Notes: generated by a model not told the origin, from the sequence alone. 64,000 bases of DNA from JASHPR01 sp963833885 (GCA_963833885.1 CAWHZU010000006.1:1-64000); one strand, 5' to 3'. Numbered from the stretch's first letter, positions 18,628 to 27,665 are shown. Made by a program: numbers and translations.

Positions 18628-19641
18628 ATGATCCAGCTCGACAACCCGGGCCCCGCCGGAGCCGCGGTTCGCGGAACCAAACCCGTCCCTGGCCGGTTCC
18701 AGTCGGCCCTGGCCAGCGGAGCATTCACGGTGACGGCCGAGATCGGGCCGCCGCGGGGCGCCGATGCGGAGGTGATCCGGCGCAAAGTGCAGCCGTTGCG
18801 AGACTGGGTCGCAGCGGTCAACATCACTGACAACCAGAGTGCTGTCGTCCGGCTGGCGAGCTGGGCCGGCAGCCTGCTGACGCTCGCGATCGGGGTCGCG
18901 CCGATCATGCAGCTGACCTGCAGGGACCGTAACAGGATTGCACTGCAGTCCGAGTTGCTGTCGGCCGCGGCGATGGGCATACCCAACATCTTGATCATGA
19001 CCGGCGACCATCCGCGCTTCGGCGACCACGCGGACGCCAAACCCGTGTTCGACCTGGACAGCGTTCAGCTGCTGTGGGCGGCGCGAACAATGCGCGATGA
19101 CGGGCGGCTGCTGTCCGGCCGGGTGCTGGACCCGCCGCCCACGTGGTTCCTCGGCGCCGTCGAGAACCCGTTCGCGCCGCCGGTGAACTTCCGCGCGGCC
19201 CGCCTGGGCAAGAAGGTCGCCGCCGGTGCGCAGTTCGTGCAGACGCAGTACATCTTCGACGTCCCGGCGTTCGAGCGGTTTATGGCCCAGGCGCGGGACC
19301 TTGGGTTGCCCGAGCGATGCCATATCCTCGCCGGGGTCGGGCCGATCATGTCAGTGCGAGCGCTTTCGCACCTGCAGCACGCCGTGCCCGGCGTGCACGT
19401 CCCCGATGAGGTTGCCCGCAGGCTGCTGAGCGTTCCGGCCGAGCGCACGGCGGATGCGGGCATCGCGCTCTGCGCGGAGACAATCGCGCGGCTCAGGCAG
19501 CTGCCCGGGGTGGCCGGCGTGCACGTCATGGCAGTCGGTAACGAGCAGCGCATCCCGGAGATACTGCAGCTTGCTGGCCTCAGCCCGGCGCCGCTGGACT
19601 CCGCCTGCGCCGGCCCGGGAGGAAGCAGCGATGCACCTTGA
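18628..19641 (+). CDS. metF: Methylenetetrahydrofolate reductase, MetF family
   Basis: This TIM-barrel flavoprotein of about 337 residues interconverts 5,10-methylene- and 5-methyl-tetrahydrofolate. Family features: 'FTVTAEIGPPRGADAEVI' at the start of the barrel, 'VAAVNITDNQSAVVRL' (the typical 'vtDn' strand), 'LTCRDRNRIALQSELLSAAA' and 'ILIMTGDHPRFGDHADA' (conserved 'tGD.p'), 'VENPFAPP' and 'AGAQFVQTQYIFDVPAFERF'. Start ATG 18628; the frame is open further upstream inside the metV-like gene but no better start is seen. The gene lies between the MetV-like and MetK genes. With MetV it may run in the oxidative direction to feed methyl groups from demethylation into the folate pool (inference). 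Confidence 0.85.
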   Translation: MIQLDNPGPAGAAVRGTKPVPGRFQSALASGAFTVTAEIGPPRGADAEVIRRKVQPLRDWVAAVNITDNQSAVVRLASWAGSLLTLAIGVAPIMQLTCRDRNRIALQSELLSAAAMGIPNILIMTGDHPRFGDHADAKPVFDLDSVQLLWAARTMRDDGRLLSGRVLDPPPTWFLGAVENPFAPPVNFRAARLGKKVAAGAQFVQTQYIFDVPAFERFMAQARDLGLPERCHILAGVGPIMSVRALSHLQHAVPGVHVPDEVARRLLSVPAERTADAGIALCAETIARLRQLPGVAGVHVMAVGNEQRIPEILQLAGLSPAPLDSACAGPGGSSDAP

Positions 19642-19698
19642 TATGCGGCCGGTCAGCCGGCTCCGCGGCGCCGAGCTCGAAGGCAAAGGAGCCGAGAA

Positions 19699-20925
19699 TT
19701 GAGCCCGACCCACGACGCCGGCTACCAGTTCACCTCAGAATCGGTGACCGAGGGACATCCGGATAAAGTTGCCGACCAGATCTCCGACGCCATACTGGAC
19801 GCGGCGCTGGATCAGTACCCGGCCTCACGCGTAGCGGTCGAGGTGCTCGTGACCACCGGCCTGGTCGTCATCGCGGGTGAAATCACCTCGCAGGCACGGC
19901 TCGATTTTGCCGACATCGCCAGGGCGACTATCTGCGACATCGGCTACGACTCCGGGGATCTTGGCTACGACGGGCACACCGTAGGGGTGATCACTGCGCT
20001 GGACCGGCAGTCACCCGATATCGCCCAGGGGGTCGACAGCTCGCATGAAACCAGGGGCGCCGGAAGCTCCGTGGACGCCTACGACCAGAGCGGGGCCGGT
20101 GACCAGGGCATGATGTTCGGCTACGCGACCAATGAGACGGCCGAGCTGATGCCTGCGCCGATCGCGCTGGCGCACCGCCTGGCCCGACGCCTGGCTGAGG
20201 TCAGGAAGACGGGTGTGCTGCCGTACCTGCGCCCCGATGGCAAGACGCAGGTGACGGTCCGGTATGACCCGGACGGCCGGGCCGTCGCGGTAGAGAAGGT
20301 GCTGATCTCTGCGCAGCACCAAGAGGGCGCGGAGGACAAACTCCCGGACGCGCTATGGGCCGAGGTGGTCACGGCTGTGCTGCCGGAGGACATGTACGAT
20401 CCCGGCAAGCTGCGCCGCGAGTTCTACGTCAACCCGACGGGAAGATTCGTGCTAGGCGGGCCGTGCGGTGACACCGGGCTCACTGGCAGGAAGATCATCG
20501 TGGATACCTACGGCGGGTCGGCAAGGCATGGCGGCGGCGCGCTGTCCGGCAAGGACCCGTCCAAGGTGGACCGGGCGGCTGCCTACGGTGCGCGGTACGT
20601 CGCCAAGAACCTCGTGGCCGCCGGGCTGGCCGACAGACTGGAACTGCAGGTGGCGTACGCCATCGGCATGGCCAGGCCGCTGTCGCTGCTGATCGACACG
20701 TTCGGGACCGAGCACGTCCCGAGGTACCAGATCGCCGAGCTGGTGCAGCAGAACTTCGACCTCCGGCCGGCCGCGCTGCGCGACGGGTTGCAGCTGGCGC
20801 GGCCCATCTACCGCCCGACGGCCGCGTACGGTCATTTCGGGCGGAACGAGGAAGCATTCACCTGGGAGCGGACTGACAAGGCTGAGCGGCTTCGCCAGCT
20901 GGCGGGCCTGGCCAGCCCGGCCTAA
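19699..20925 (+). CDS. metK: S-adenosylmethionine synthetase
   Basis: This 408-residue enzyme makes S-adenosylmethionine from methionine and ATP in the cytosol. Near-canonical motifs are present: '[20 protein letters not shown]' (substrate-binding HPDK), '[16 protein letters not shown]', and '[20 protein letters not shown]' followed by '[19 protein letters not shown]' with the catalytic Lys and Asp residues of the family. TTG 19699 is the start, 8 bases after AAAGGAG, overlapping the stop of a 23-codon upstream frame. A second, housekeeping MetK may exist elsewhere: placement here beside MetF and in a catabolic region would fit a specialised paralogue, but this cannot be tested from the window. 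Confidence 0.93.
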   Translation: MSPTHDAGYQFTSESVTEGHPDKVADQISDAILDAALDQYPASRVAVEVLVTTGLVVIAGEITSQARLDFADIARATICDIGYDSGDLGYDGHTVGVITALDRQSPDIAQGVDSSHETRGAGSSVDAYDQSGAGDQGMMFGYATNETAELMPAPIALAHRLARRLAEVRKTGVLPYLRPDGKTQVTVRYDPDGRAVAVEKVLISAQHQEGAEDKLPDALWAEVVTAVLPEDMYDPGKLRREFYVNPTGRFVLGGPCGDTGLTGRKIIVDTYGGSARHGGGALSGKDPSKVDRAAAYGARYVAKNLVAAGLADRLELQVAYAIGMARPLSLLIDTFGTEHVPRYQIAELVQQNFDLRPAALRDGLQLARPIYRPTAAYGHFGRNEEAFTWERTDKAERLRQLAGLASPA

Positions 20926-21150
20926 AAGGTGAGCACCAGCCTGCCGCGCACGCCTCCGGCCTCGATCATGCGGTGCGCTTCGGGTGCGCGCTCAGCGGGG
21001 AGTTCTGCTGCCACCCGTAGCGTGACTCTGCCGCCGGCTGCCTGACCGGCCAGCTTGGCCAGCTTGTCCGCGGCGTGCAGGTAGTCGGCCAGAGCACCAG
21101 CGTGACGGTGATGGAGCGCTCGGCCTGACCGCGGAACGGGTGCTGCCGAC
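20922..21150 (-). pseudogene. NADPH:quinone reductase-like remnant (C-terminus only)
   Basis: On the minus strand about 58 codons ending at 20922 read 'DYLHAADKLAKLAGQAAGGR', then 'VTLRVAAELPAERAPEAHRM' and '[14 protein letters not shown]', the characteristic C-terminus of quinone oxidoreductases of the MDR superfamily. Upstream, an ATG-led stretch (near 21161) is in a different frame and only a few residues long, so most of the gene is deleted. It sits tail to tail with metK (the stops overlap). Confidence 0.55.
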
Positions 21151-21188
21151 GGCGCGCATGGCGTCCTCCGCTGCTTCGTGCTCTGCTG

Positions 21189-22253
21189 TCAGTGACCGGG
21201 GAAGGCCGCTGCGCCCTTCGGCGCGACCCCGAAGACGCGCTCGGCGTTCTGGTGGAAGATCTTGTGCTTGTCCTCGTCCGGTATCGGGGCGTCGTTCATG
21301 AACTCCACGGCGCCCTCGGTGGCCTGGTACGGGTAGTCGATTGCCCACATGATGTTGTCGGCCCCGACGACTTCGATACAGAACCGCAGGGCCGGATGCC
21401 AGTTCATGCCGCTCGTCGTGATCATGAAGTTGCGCTTGAAGTACTCGCTGGGCTTGAGCTCCAGCTTCGGGCGGGTGTTGTGCGAGCTGCGGACCGGGTG
21501 CATGTAATCCACGCGCCAGAGCCAGAACGGGATCCCCTCGCCCAGGTGGCCGAGAACTATCTGCAGGTTCGGGAAGCGGTCGAAGACGCCGCTGCAGATC
21601 AGCCGGATGCCGTGCAGCCCCGTCTCGGCCTGGAACCCGTAGATGCCGGTCTCCAGCCCGAATCGCTTGTACGGCAGCGCCATCTGCGCCGACGGTGAGC
21701 GCGGATGTATATAGATAGGTGCGCCGAGATCCGCCGCGGCCTCGAAGATGGGCCAGAATTTCTCATCGTCGAGATACTCATTGCGGGTGTGTGAGTTGAT
21801 CACGACGCCGTTCAGCTTCAGGTCACCGATCGCGCGTTCGATCTCGGCCGCCGCCGCACCCGGATCCTGTGGCGCGATCGCCGCCAGGCCGGCGAATCTG
21901 CCCGGGTGCCTGGCTATGACCTCGGCCAGCCGGTCGTTCACCCCTGCCGCCAGGGCCGTTGCCCGGTCATTGTCCAGGGTCTGAACGCCGGGTGCAGTCA
22001 GCGAGAGCAGGTGCATGTCGACGCCGCAGTCGTCCATGATCTGCAGCCGCTCGTCCTCCAGGTCCAGCAGCTGCCGGCGAACCCGGAGCAAGCCCGGCAG
22101 ATCCTGGCCGAACAGGAAGCTGAGGAAATCCTGATCGGGCTCGTCCGGCCCGGCCTCAGCCACCCACTGTTGCAGTGCCGCGAACACCTCAGGAACCGAG
22201 AACGCCTCCTCGACTGCGATCCGGCGGTATGACCGGGTGGAAGTATCAGCCAC
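21189..22253 (-). CDS. Amidohydrolase-2 family decarboxylase/hydrolase
   Basis: This TIM-barrel metalloenzyme of about 354 residues belongs to the ACMSD / gamma-resorcylate decarboxylase / LigW group. It has the N-terminal E-x-A form of the metal motif (IAVEEAFSVPEVF) instead of HxH, then 'LGAPIYIHPRS', 'LQIVLGHLGEGIPFWLWRVD' and the metal-ligand Asp in 'IMWAIDYPYQ'. These enzymes remove carboxyl groups from aromatic acids without oxygen, or hydrate related compounds. GTG 22253 follows a strong AAGGAGGG. It is last in the long operon, 22 bp beyond the HAD gene. A decarboxylase beside a carboxylase is notable and may process a related aromatic keto acid; the substrate is unknown. Confidence 0.75.
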   Translation of the reverse strand: MADTSTRSYRRIAVEEAFSVPEVFAALQQWVAEAGPDEPDQDFLSFLFGQDLPGLLRVRRQLLDLEDERLQIMDDCGVDMHLLSLTAPGVQTLDNDRATALAAGVNDRLAEVIARHPGRFAGLAAIAPQDPGAAAAEIERAIGDLKLNGVVINSHTRNEYLDDEKFWPIFEAAADLGAPIYIHPRSPSAQMALPYKRFGLETGIYGFQAETGLHGIRLICSGVFDRFPNLQIVLGHLGEGIPFWLWRVDYMHPVRSSHNTRPKLELKPSEYFKRNFMITTSGMNWHPALRFCIEVVGADNIMWAIDYPYQATEGAVEFMNDAPIPDEDKHKIFHQNAERVFGVAPKGAAAFPGH

Positions 22254-22275
22254 GTTCCCTCCTTCACCTGGATTT

Positions 22276-23187
22276 TCATGCGGAGCACGCTGCGGCCGCC
22301 TGCCGGCAGATCGAGAGCAGTTCGTCGACACCACGCAGCTGCAGGTGCGGCCGGCGCGCTTCGGGCAGCTGCCGGAACGAGTCGTCGTCGGCCAGGCCCG
22401 AGGTCACCGCCACCGCCAGCGCGCGACCGCGGTGCGCCATCGGCACCTCGAGCTCCGGGTCGTCGCCGACCACGGCCAGCTCGGCGGTGCGCACGCCGAG
22501 CCAGCTGCTCGCGGTGCGCAAGGCGTCGAGCGATGGCTTGCCGACCAGCTGCACCCGGCAACCGGTAAGGCTCTTGACCATCGCCGAGATCGCGCGCGAG
22601 GTGCCGATCGCGCGGCCCTGCGCGGTCGCGAAGAACACCGACTGCGAGCAGCTATACAGCGCGGCCCCGGCCCACACGGCCTGGCAGGCCTGCTCCAGGG
22701 CGGACAAGCTGAAGGCCGGATACCAGCCCGCCACAACGGCGTCGACCGCGTCGGGCCGCCCGCCAGGGAGCACCGGGACGACATCGAGACCCGCGTCCTG
22801 CAGCGGGCCGGTCAAACCCTCTTCGCCCAGCACCATGACCCGTCGGTGCCCGCGCCTGGTGAGGACAGCAGCCGCGCTGCTGGCGGGCGTGAGCACGGCG
22901 CCATCCGGCAGTTCGAAGCCGATTGAGCGCAGAGTCTGAACGTACTGCTGCGGTGTCTTGGTGGTCCCGTTGGTGAACACGGCGAACGGCAGTCCCCGGC
23001 CTTGCACCCAGCGGGTCAGCTCCAGTGCGCCGGGCAGCGGCGTCAGGCCGTGATTGTGCCGGTCGCCGAGCACTAGCGTGCCGTCCAGGTCGAAGACGAA
23101 CCCGCGGACCGTCCCTAGCCGCCTGATGGAGTCGGCGTTCGCTCGCTGGCTCGCGCCCGCGGCAGGCGTGGCGGCGTGGTCAGGCAC
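22276..23187 (-). CDS. HAD-superfamily phosphatase (NagD-like)
   Basis: This cytoplasmic HAD hydrolase has about 303 residues. Motif I is VFDLDGTL with the nucleophile and acid Asp residues, motif II is 'AVFTNGTTKTPQQYVQTL' (TNGT, typical of the NagD/IIA class), motif III the Lys in 'VQLVGKPSLDALRTA', and motif IV 'LAVVGDDPELEVPMA'. It should dephosphorylate a small phosphate ester. GTG 23187 overlaps the end of the carboxyltransferase gene; ATG 23208 is an alternative. Being in one operon with a dikinase, it may clear or recycle the phosphorylated intermediate made there (inference). Confidence 0.8.
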   Translation of the reverse strand: MPDHAATPAAGASQRANADSIRRLGTVRGFVFDLDGTLVLGDRHNHGLTPLPGALELTRWVQGRGLPFAVFTNGTTKTPQQYVQTLRSIGFELPDGAVLTPASSAAAVLTRRGHRRVMVLGEEGLTGPLQDAGLDVVPVLPGGRPDAVDAVVAGWYPAFSLSALEQACQAVWAGAALYSCSQSVFFATAQGRAIGTSRAISAMVKSLTGCRVQLVGKPSLDALRTASSWLGVRTAELAVVGDDPELEVPMAHRGRALAVAVTSGLADDDSFRQLPEARRPHLQLRGVDELLSICRQAAAACSA

Positions 23188-24667
23188 TCTGCGCTCCGAT
23201 CGGGTCACCGCCGCGCAGCTCCAGCCGGAAGCCCGGCTTTTCGATGCGTACCGCCGCTACCGGCGGCCGAGCGCGGAGCCCGGTCAGCAACGCAAGCACC
23301 GGCTTGAGTTCCGGGTTGTAGTGCCGTTTCGCCGGGCCGGCCGCGATCATCGCGTCGACCTCGTCCGCGGGCATCGTCGCGCGCAGCAGGAATTCCTCGT
23401 CTGAGATGCCGGACGGCAGCTTCTTGCGCAGCTCGGCCGGCGAGGCAGGCGGCGGTGCGGCCATGAGTTCCCGCGCGCGCGGCCGGGACAGGATGCGATC
23501 CTGCACCTCCGGGTCCACCGGCGCGGTCGGCCGGCCGAACTTGCCGAGAACGTAGTTGATGGCCTGGTCGGAGACGTTGCCGTACCGCTCGGCGCCGATC
23601 ACGTTGTACAGGGCCTGCCCGCACACCATTTGCGGGAAGGGCGTGACCATAATCGGATAGCCCAGTTCCGCGCGGACCCGGCTCACCTCGGTCAGCACCG
23701 CGTCGAACTTCCCGGCCAGCCCGAGCTCGGCGAGCTGACGGCGCAGCGTCGTGACTACGCCGCCCGCCATCTGATGGCGCAGGAACGAGGCGTCATACTC
23801 CTGCGGGACGCCGGGCGGCAGCGACTCAGCCGCGGCCAGCCGGGTGAAGTAGCCGGCCGCTTGCGCCAGCAGCCGACGGTCGACGCTGACTGTGTGACCG
23901 AGTTCGGTGAGGTTGGCGACGATGCGCTCGGCGTTAGGCAGCGACGTGCCGTTGGCAAGCGGACCGCAGGCCACCTGGAGAGCCTGGACGCCCAGCTCAG
24001 CTGCCACCAGGTAGGTCAGCGGCGAAAGCCCGATGGTCGTGTGTGAGTGCAGCTCCAGCGGCAGCGGGCCAAGGCGCGCGCGCAGCGCAGGGAAGAGCGT
24101 GCGCGCTCGCTCGGGCGTCAGCAGGCCTGCCGGATCCTTCACGTAGACGCGGTCGAAGTCCGGCGACGCCGCCATCTGGCCCGCCAGGCCCGCATAGAAC
24201 TCGTCGTCGTGCACGGCACTGACCGTGAAGGTCAGCGCGCCGACGATCTCGGTGCCGCCCGCGGCGCGGATGTCGCGGGCGGTCTGCAGGATCGCGCTGA
24301 TGTCGTGCATCGGGTCGAGCACGACGAAGCGCTCCATCCCGGCCACGACCAGCCGCTGGTAGGCGAGCCGGATCAGGTCGGGATGAACTGGTTCCCAGGA
24401 AATGAACCGCAGGCCAGACCCAATGAACTGGAGCGGCGTATGGGGCATCGCGGCGTGCGTCAGCCGGATCCGTTCCCACGGATCCTCCCGATGCGTGCGC
24501 ACCGCGACGCCCATGTGGGTGCTGGAGGTGAAGTCGATCGCCCGGAAGCCGGCCCGGTCCAGTACCGGGGCAATCTGCAGAATATGCGCGGTGGCCAGGC
24601 CGGTGGCTCCCCACAGGCTCTGGTTGCCGTCGCGAAGGGATACATCGATCAGCTCGATCTCAGCCAT
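23180..24667 (-). CDS. Biotin-dependent carboxyltransferase, pyruvate carboxylase subunit B type
   Basis: This 495-residue TIM-barrel carboxyltransferase opens with 'MAEIELIDVSLRDGNQSLWG' (family LRDxxQS with Arg, Asp, Gln), has metal-binding H-x-H in 'LPLELHSHTTIG' and the Lys that is carboxylated in pyruvate carboxylases in 'VYVKDPAGLLTPE'. The conserved Thr near the active site is in 'ANGTSLPNAE'. The C-terminal helical domain (from about residue 330) is present. The stretch equivalent to QMLLRG of pyruvate carboxylases, whose Arg binds the pyruvate carboxylate, reads LQFIGSG here with no Arg at that place. So pyruvate is an unlikely substrate. ATG 24667 overlaps the biotin carboxylase stop. 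It should transfer CO2 from carboxybiotin to an unidentified acceptor, perhaps a ketone. Confidence 0.85.
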   Translation of the reverse strand: MAEIELIDVSLRDGNQSLWGATGLATAHILQIAPVLDRAGFRAIDFTSSTHMGVAVRTHREDPWERIRLTHAAMPHTPLQFIGSGLRFISWEPVHPDLIRLAYQRLVVAGMERFVVLDPMHDISAILQTARDIRAAGGTEIVGALTFTVSAVHDDEFYAGLAGQMAASPDFDRVYVKDPAGLLTPERARTLFPALRARLGPLPLELHSHTTIGLSPLTYLVAAELGVQALQVACGPLANGTSLPNAERIVANLTELGHTVSVDRRLLAQAAGYFTRLAAAESLPPGVPQEYDASFLRHQMAGGVVTTLRRQLAELGLAGKFDAVLTEVSRVRAELGYPIMVTPFPQMVCGQALYNVIGAERYGNVSDQAINYVLGKFGRPTAPVDPEVQDRILSRPRARELMAAPPPASPAELRKKLPSGISDEEFLLRATMPADEVDAMIAAGPAKRHYNPELKPVLALLTGLRARPPVAAVRIEKPGFRLELRGGDPIGAQSA

Positions 24668-26060
24668 GACGGGCCCCGGTAGCTGACAACCGCCCGGCGG
24701 CCTGGTGACCAGTGCCCCGGCGCCGCAGGAACTGGTCGAGGTATCCGGTGTCCGGGCCACCCCTGGCGAAGGCTTCGGTGCCGAGCAACTGCGCGTGCAT
24801 CGCGATCGTCGTGGCGACCCCGCCGATCTGGCAGCGGCCGAGCGCCGCCTGCATCCTGGCCAGTGCTTCCGGGCGGTCGCGGCCGCTGACGATCAGCTTG
24901 GCCAGCAGCGAGTCATACCAGGGCGGTACCTGCGAGCCGGCCTGGACGTGGGTGTCCACCCGGATCCCTGGACCGGCCGGGAACTCCGCCACCGTGATCA
25001 GGCCCGGACTCGGCCGGAAACTGTCGGTCCAGTCCTCGGCGTTGATCCGGCATTCGATCGCGTGCCCGGTCAGCTCGACGCTGCCCTGCTGGATCCGCAG
25101 CGAGTTGCCTTCCGCGATCCAGATCTGCTCGGCGACCAGGTCGAGTCCGGAGATGGCCTCGGTGACGGGATGCTCCACCTGGATCCGCGCATTCACCTCC
25201 AGGAAGTAGAAGGCATCGCGTTCGCAGTCGACCAGGAACTCCACGGTGCCAAGCCCCCGGTAGCGCAGGTGCTCCCCCAGGGCGACTGCTGCCTGCCGTA
25301 GCTGCGCGCGCAGCTGCGGGGCGAGCAGCGGCGCCGGGGCCTCCTCGACGAGTTTCTGGTAGCGGCGCTGCACCGAGCAGTCCCGGTCTCCGAGATGGAT
25401 GACGCGCTGGCCGTCGCCGAGCAACTGCACCTCGACGTGGCGGCCCGAGGTGACGTAACGCTCAAGGTAGACCCGCTCATCACCGAAGGCGGCCCCGGCC
25501 TCGGCCATCGCCACGCTCAGCGTCTCGGCCAGCCCGGCGGGCTCGCGCACCGGCCGCAGGCCGCGGCCGCCACCGCCAGAGACTGCCTTGACCAAGACCG
25601 GCCAGCCAATCCTGGCGGCCAGGTCGATCGCTTGCTGCTCGCCGGTTACCTCGCCTCCGGGCAGCACCGGAAGGCCAGCCGCCGTCGCGTGCCGCCGGGC
25701 CGAAACCTTGTCGCCGACTGCCTCGAGCTGCCCGGCGGTCGGGCCGATGAAGATGATCCCGGCCGCATCGCAGACTGTCGCGAGCCGCGGATTCTCGGAT
25801 AGGAATCCGTATCCGGGATGGATCGCGTCGACCCGGGCCGCAATCGCGGCGCGGACGACAGCATCGATGTCAAGATAGCTGGCGGCAGGCGCAGCCGGAC
25901 CGAGGCGGATCACCGCGTCAGCAAGCCGGGCAGGCAGGCTTTCGCGGTCGGCGTCGGACACCGCGAGCACCGTCTCGATGCCGAGCAGCCGGCAGGTGCG
26001 CAGGATGCGTACGGCGATCTCGCCCCTGTTGGCGATGAGAATGCGGCGCAGGAGTGCCAT
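24660..26060 (-). CDS. accC: Biotin carboxylase subunit
   Basis: This 466-residue ATP-grasp enzyme carboxylates biotin on the BCCP using ATP and bicarbonate. Motifs: 'MALLRRILIANRGEIAVRIL', 'AIHPGYGFLSENPRLA', the glycine-rich lid 'AVSGGGGRGLRPV', 'RHVEVQLLGDGQRVIHLGDR' and 'DCSVQRRYQKLVEEAPAP', and 'FYFLEVNARIQVEHPVTE' with the catalytic Glu, Asn and Arg. The usual EVNPRLQ is EVNARIQ, a mild change. ATG 26060 overlaps the BCCP stop by one base. It is encoded apart from BCCP and the transferase, as in split pyruvate/acyl-CoA carboxylases. Confidence 0.9.
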   Translation of the reverse strand: MALLRRILIANRGEIAVRILRTCRLLGIETVLAVSDADRESLPARLADAVIRLGPAAPAASYLDIDAVVRAAIAARVDAIHPGYGFLSENPRLATVCDAAGIIFIGPTAGQLEAVGDKVSARRHATAAGLPVLPGGEVTGEQQAIDLAARIGWPVLVKAVSGGGGRGLRPVREPAGLAETLSVAMAEAGAAFGDERVYLERYVTSGRHVEVQLLGDGQRVIHLGDRDCSVQRRYQKLVEEAPAPLLAPQLRAQLRQAAVALGEHLRYRGLGTVEFLVDCERDAFYFLEVNARIQVEHPVTEAISGLDLVAEQIWIAEGNSLRIQQGSVELTGHAIECRINAEDWTDSFRPSPGLITVAEFPAGPGIRVDTHVQAGSQVPPWYDSLLAKLIVSGRDRPEALARMQAALGRCQIGGVATTIAMHAQLLGTEAFARGGPDTGYLDQFLRRRGTGHQAAGRLSATGARHG

Positions 26061-26569
26061 TACCGGTCCGCCCTGATCCGCATCAGCACGGTGTCCTGCT
26101 CGGCGAACTGCGCGTTGGCGAGCAGGATCTCCGCCACCGTGCCGCTGACGCCTGCTGTCACCGAGTTCATCAGCTTCATCGTCTCGATGATGCAGACAAC
26201 CGTATCCGGCCCGACCAGGCTGCCGACGGCGACGAACGGCGGCGCGCCCGGCCTCGGCGCCCGGTAGAACGTGCCCAGCAGCGGCGCGCGCACATCGGTG
26301 AGTCCGGCGCCGGCGGGGCTAGCCGCGGCCGGTCGCCCCGGCCCGGCTGCCGCTCCCCCGCTCGATGCTGGCTCGGCCGGGCCTGCCGCGGCGCCGACGT
26401 CAGCCGCTAGCGCGGGCGGCACCAGTATCTCCAGCGCCTGCGTCCACTCGCCGTTTCCGGCCCGGCGCAGACTCAGCCTGAACCTGGCTGTCTCCAGGGA
26501 CAGTTCGCCGAATGGCAGGCTGTCGAGGACGTGCAGGATGTCCTGCACGTCCTCGTTGGTCAGGTCCAC
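26060..26569 (-). CDS. accB: Biotin carboxyl carrier protein
   Basis: This carrier protein of about 169 residues has an N-terminal segment of about 70 residues with an unusual 'LTNEDVQDILHVLDSLPFGE' (a helical region that may dock partners), an Ala/Pro/Gly-rich linker, and a C-terminal biotinyl domain (about 95-169) with 'VRAPLLGTFYRAPRPGAPPF' and the biotinylation motif ETMKLMN, in which the Lys carries biotin. GTG 26569 lies one base after the stop of the dikinase ATP-binding subunit, so the dikinase and carboxylase genes are tightly coupled. It should shuttle CO2 between the biotin carboxylase and the carboxyltransferase. Confidence 0.9.
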   Translation of the reverse strand: MDLTNEDVQDILHVLDSLPFGELSLETARFRLSLRRAGNGEWTQALEILVPPALAADVGAAAGPAEPASSGGAAAGPGRPAAASPAGAGLTDVRAPLLGTFYRAPRPGAPPFVAVGSLVGPDTVVCIIETMKLMNSVTAGVSGTVAEILLANAQFAEQDTVLMRIRADR

Positions 26570-26570
26570 A

Positions 26571-27665
26571 TCAGTGCTCCGGCCTGGCGATCGGGACGAC
26601 GCGGCCGAGCTGCTCGAACACATGGTCTGCTGGCCGCGCCTTCGGAGTTGCGACCGGCCCGCTACCGCGGCCTGACCAGACCGTCTCGGGCCGGCTCTGC
26701 AGCAGCACGATCCGGTCGCCGCCGCCGCTGCTGTCGGTCAGCGCCCACTCGATGTCCTGCGGGGTGCCGTAATGGCGCTCCACCAGCTTTCCGACCCGCG
26801 CCAGGGCCCGGACCTGGTCATCGTCGAGGCATGCCTGTTCCCGCAGGTGCTCGGGCACGTCCGCGGGGATTGTCCCCGAGCCGGCCGGGTTCAGCTGGTG
26901 CAGCCGGAGCTTGGCCGACACGGTGCGCCGGACGATCTCTCCGGTGACCTTGCTGACAACATAGGAGTCCGGCGTGACCTCGCCGCTGACGAGGACAGAG
27001 CCCAGACCCCAGCTGCCCTCGATGGCGATGACCGAGCGGTCGCCGGTTGTCGGGCTGCAGGTGAACATGACCCCCGCACAGCGTGGCTCGACCATGCGCT
27101 GCACGACGACACCCATCGCCAGCGCCTGCTCACCGATGCGCTGCTGCCGCCGGTAACTTACCGACTCGGCGTTATACAGGCTCGCCCAGCATTTGCGCAC
27201 GTGATCCAGAACTGACTGCTCGCCCGCAACCCACAGGTAGGTGTCCTGCAGGCCGGCGAAGCTCGCGCCGCCGCTGTCCTCGCTCGTCGCGCTTGACCGG
27301 ATGGCGACGGGGCTATCGCGGCCGTGATCCTGGCTGTCGGCAAGCGCGCGGTAACTGGCGATGATGGCTTCGGCGATGTCGGCGGGCAACGGAGCAGCCG
27401 CGATGCGTTCCCGGATCCGCGCGGTAACCTGCGCGATCACGGCACTGTCAGCAGTCGGCAGCTGCTCAATCTCACTGCTGACCGCCCCGGCCGGGTCGAC
27501 GGCCAGGATCGCGCGCTCGAATGCCCGCGCCGTGACGATGAACCCGGCCGGGACCGTCAGGCCCGCCCGGCTGAGCTCACCAAGGCTCGCGCCCTTCCCT
27601 CCGACAACCGGCCGGTCGTCGAGGCCGACGTCGCCGATCGGGCGGACCAGGTCCTGGGTTGCCAT
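26571..27665 (-). CDS. Split dikinase, ATP-binding subunit (PPDK/PEP-synthase N-domain)
   Basis: The protein has 364 residues and consists only of the ATP-grasp nucleotide-binding domain of the PEP synthase / pyruvate phosphate dikinase family: 'VVGGKGASLGELSRAGLTVP', 'VAIRSSATSEDSGGASFAG', 'MVEPRCAGVMFTCSP', 'IEGSWGLGSVLVSGEVTPD' and a terminal 'LLQSRPETVW'. In such enzymes it splits ATP and phosphorylates a His on the swivelling domain, which here is on the neighbouring 604-residue protein. The 15 bp gap between the genes supports one complex. Known split relatives include phenylphosphate synthase of anaerobic phenol degraders; rifampicin phosphotransferase has the same parts in one chain. 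Confidence 0.85.
   Translation of the reverse strand: MATQDLVRPIGDVGLDDRPVVGGKGASLGELSRAGLTVPAGFIVTARAFERAILAVDPAGAVSSEIEQLPTADSAVIAQVTARIRERIAAAPLPADIAEAIIASYRALADSQDHGRDSPVAIRSSATSEDSGGASFAGLQDTYLWVAGEQSVLDHVRKCWASLYNAESVSYRRQQRIGEQALAMGVVVQRMVEPRCAGVMFTCSPTTGDRSVIAIEGSWGLGSVLVSGEVTPDSYVVSKVTGEIVRRTVSAKLRLHQLNPAGSGTIPADVPEHLREQACLDDDQVRALARVGKLVERHYGTPQDIEWALTDSSGGGDRIVLLQSRPETVWSGRGSGPVATPKARPADHVFEQLGRVVPIARPEH

Noticed and set aside
19631..19702. 23-codon frame just before metK
   Set aside because: It could be a leader peptide, but there is no attenuator-like structure or codon pattern; the overlap with the TTG start is simply noted at metK.
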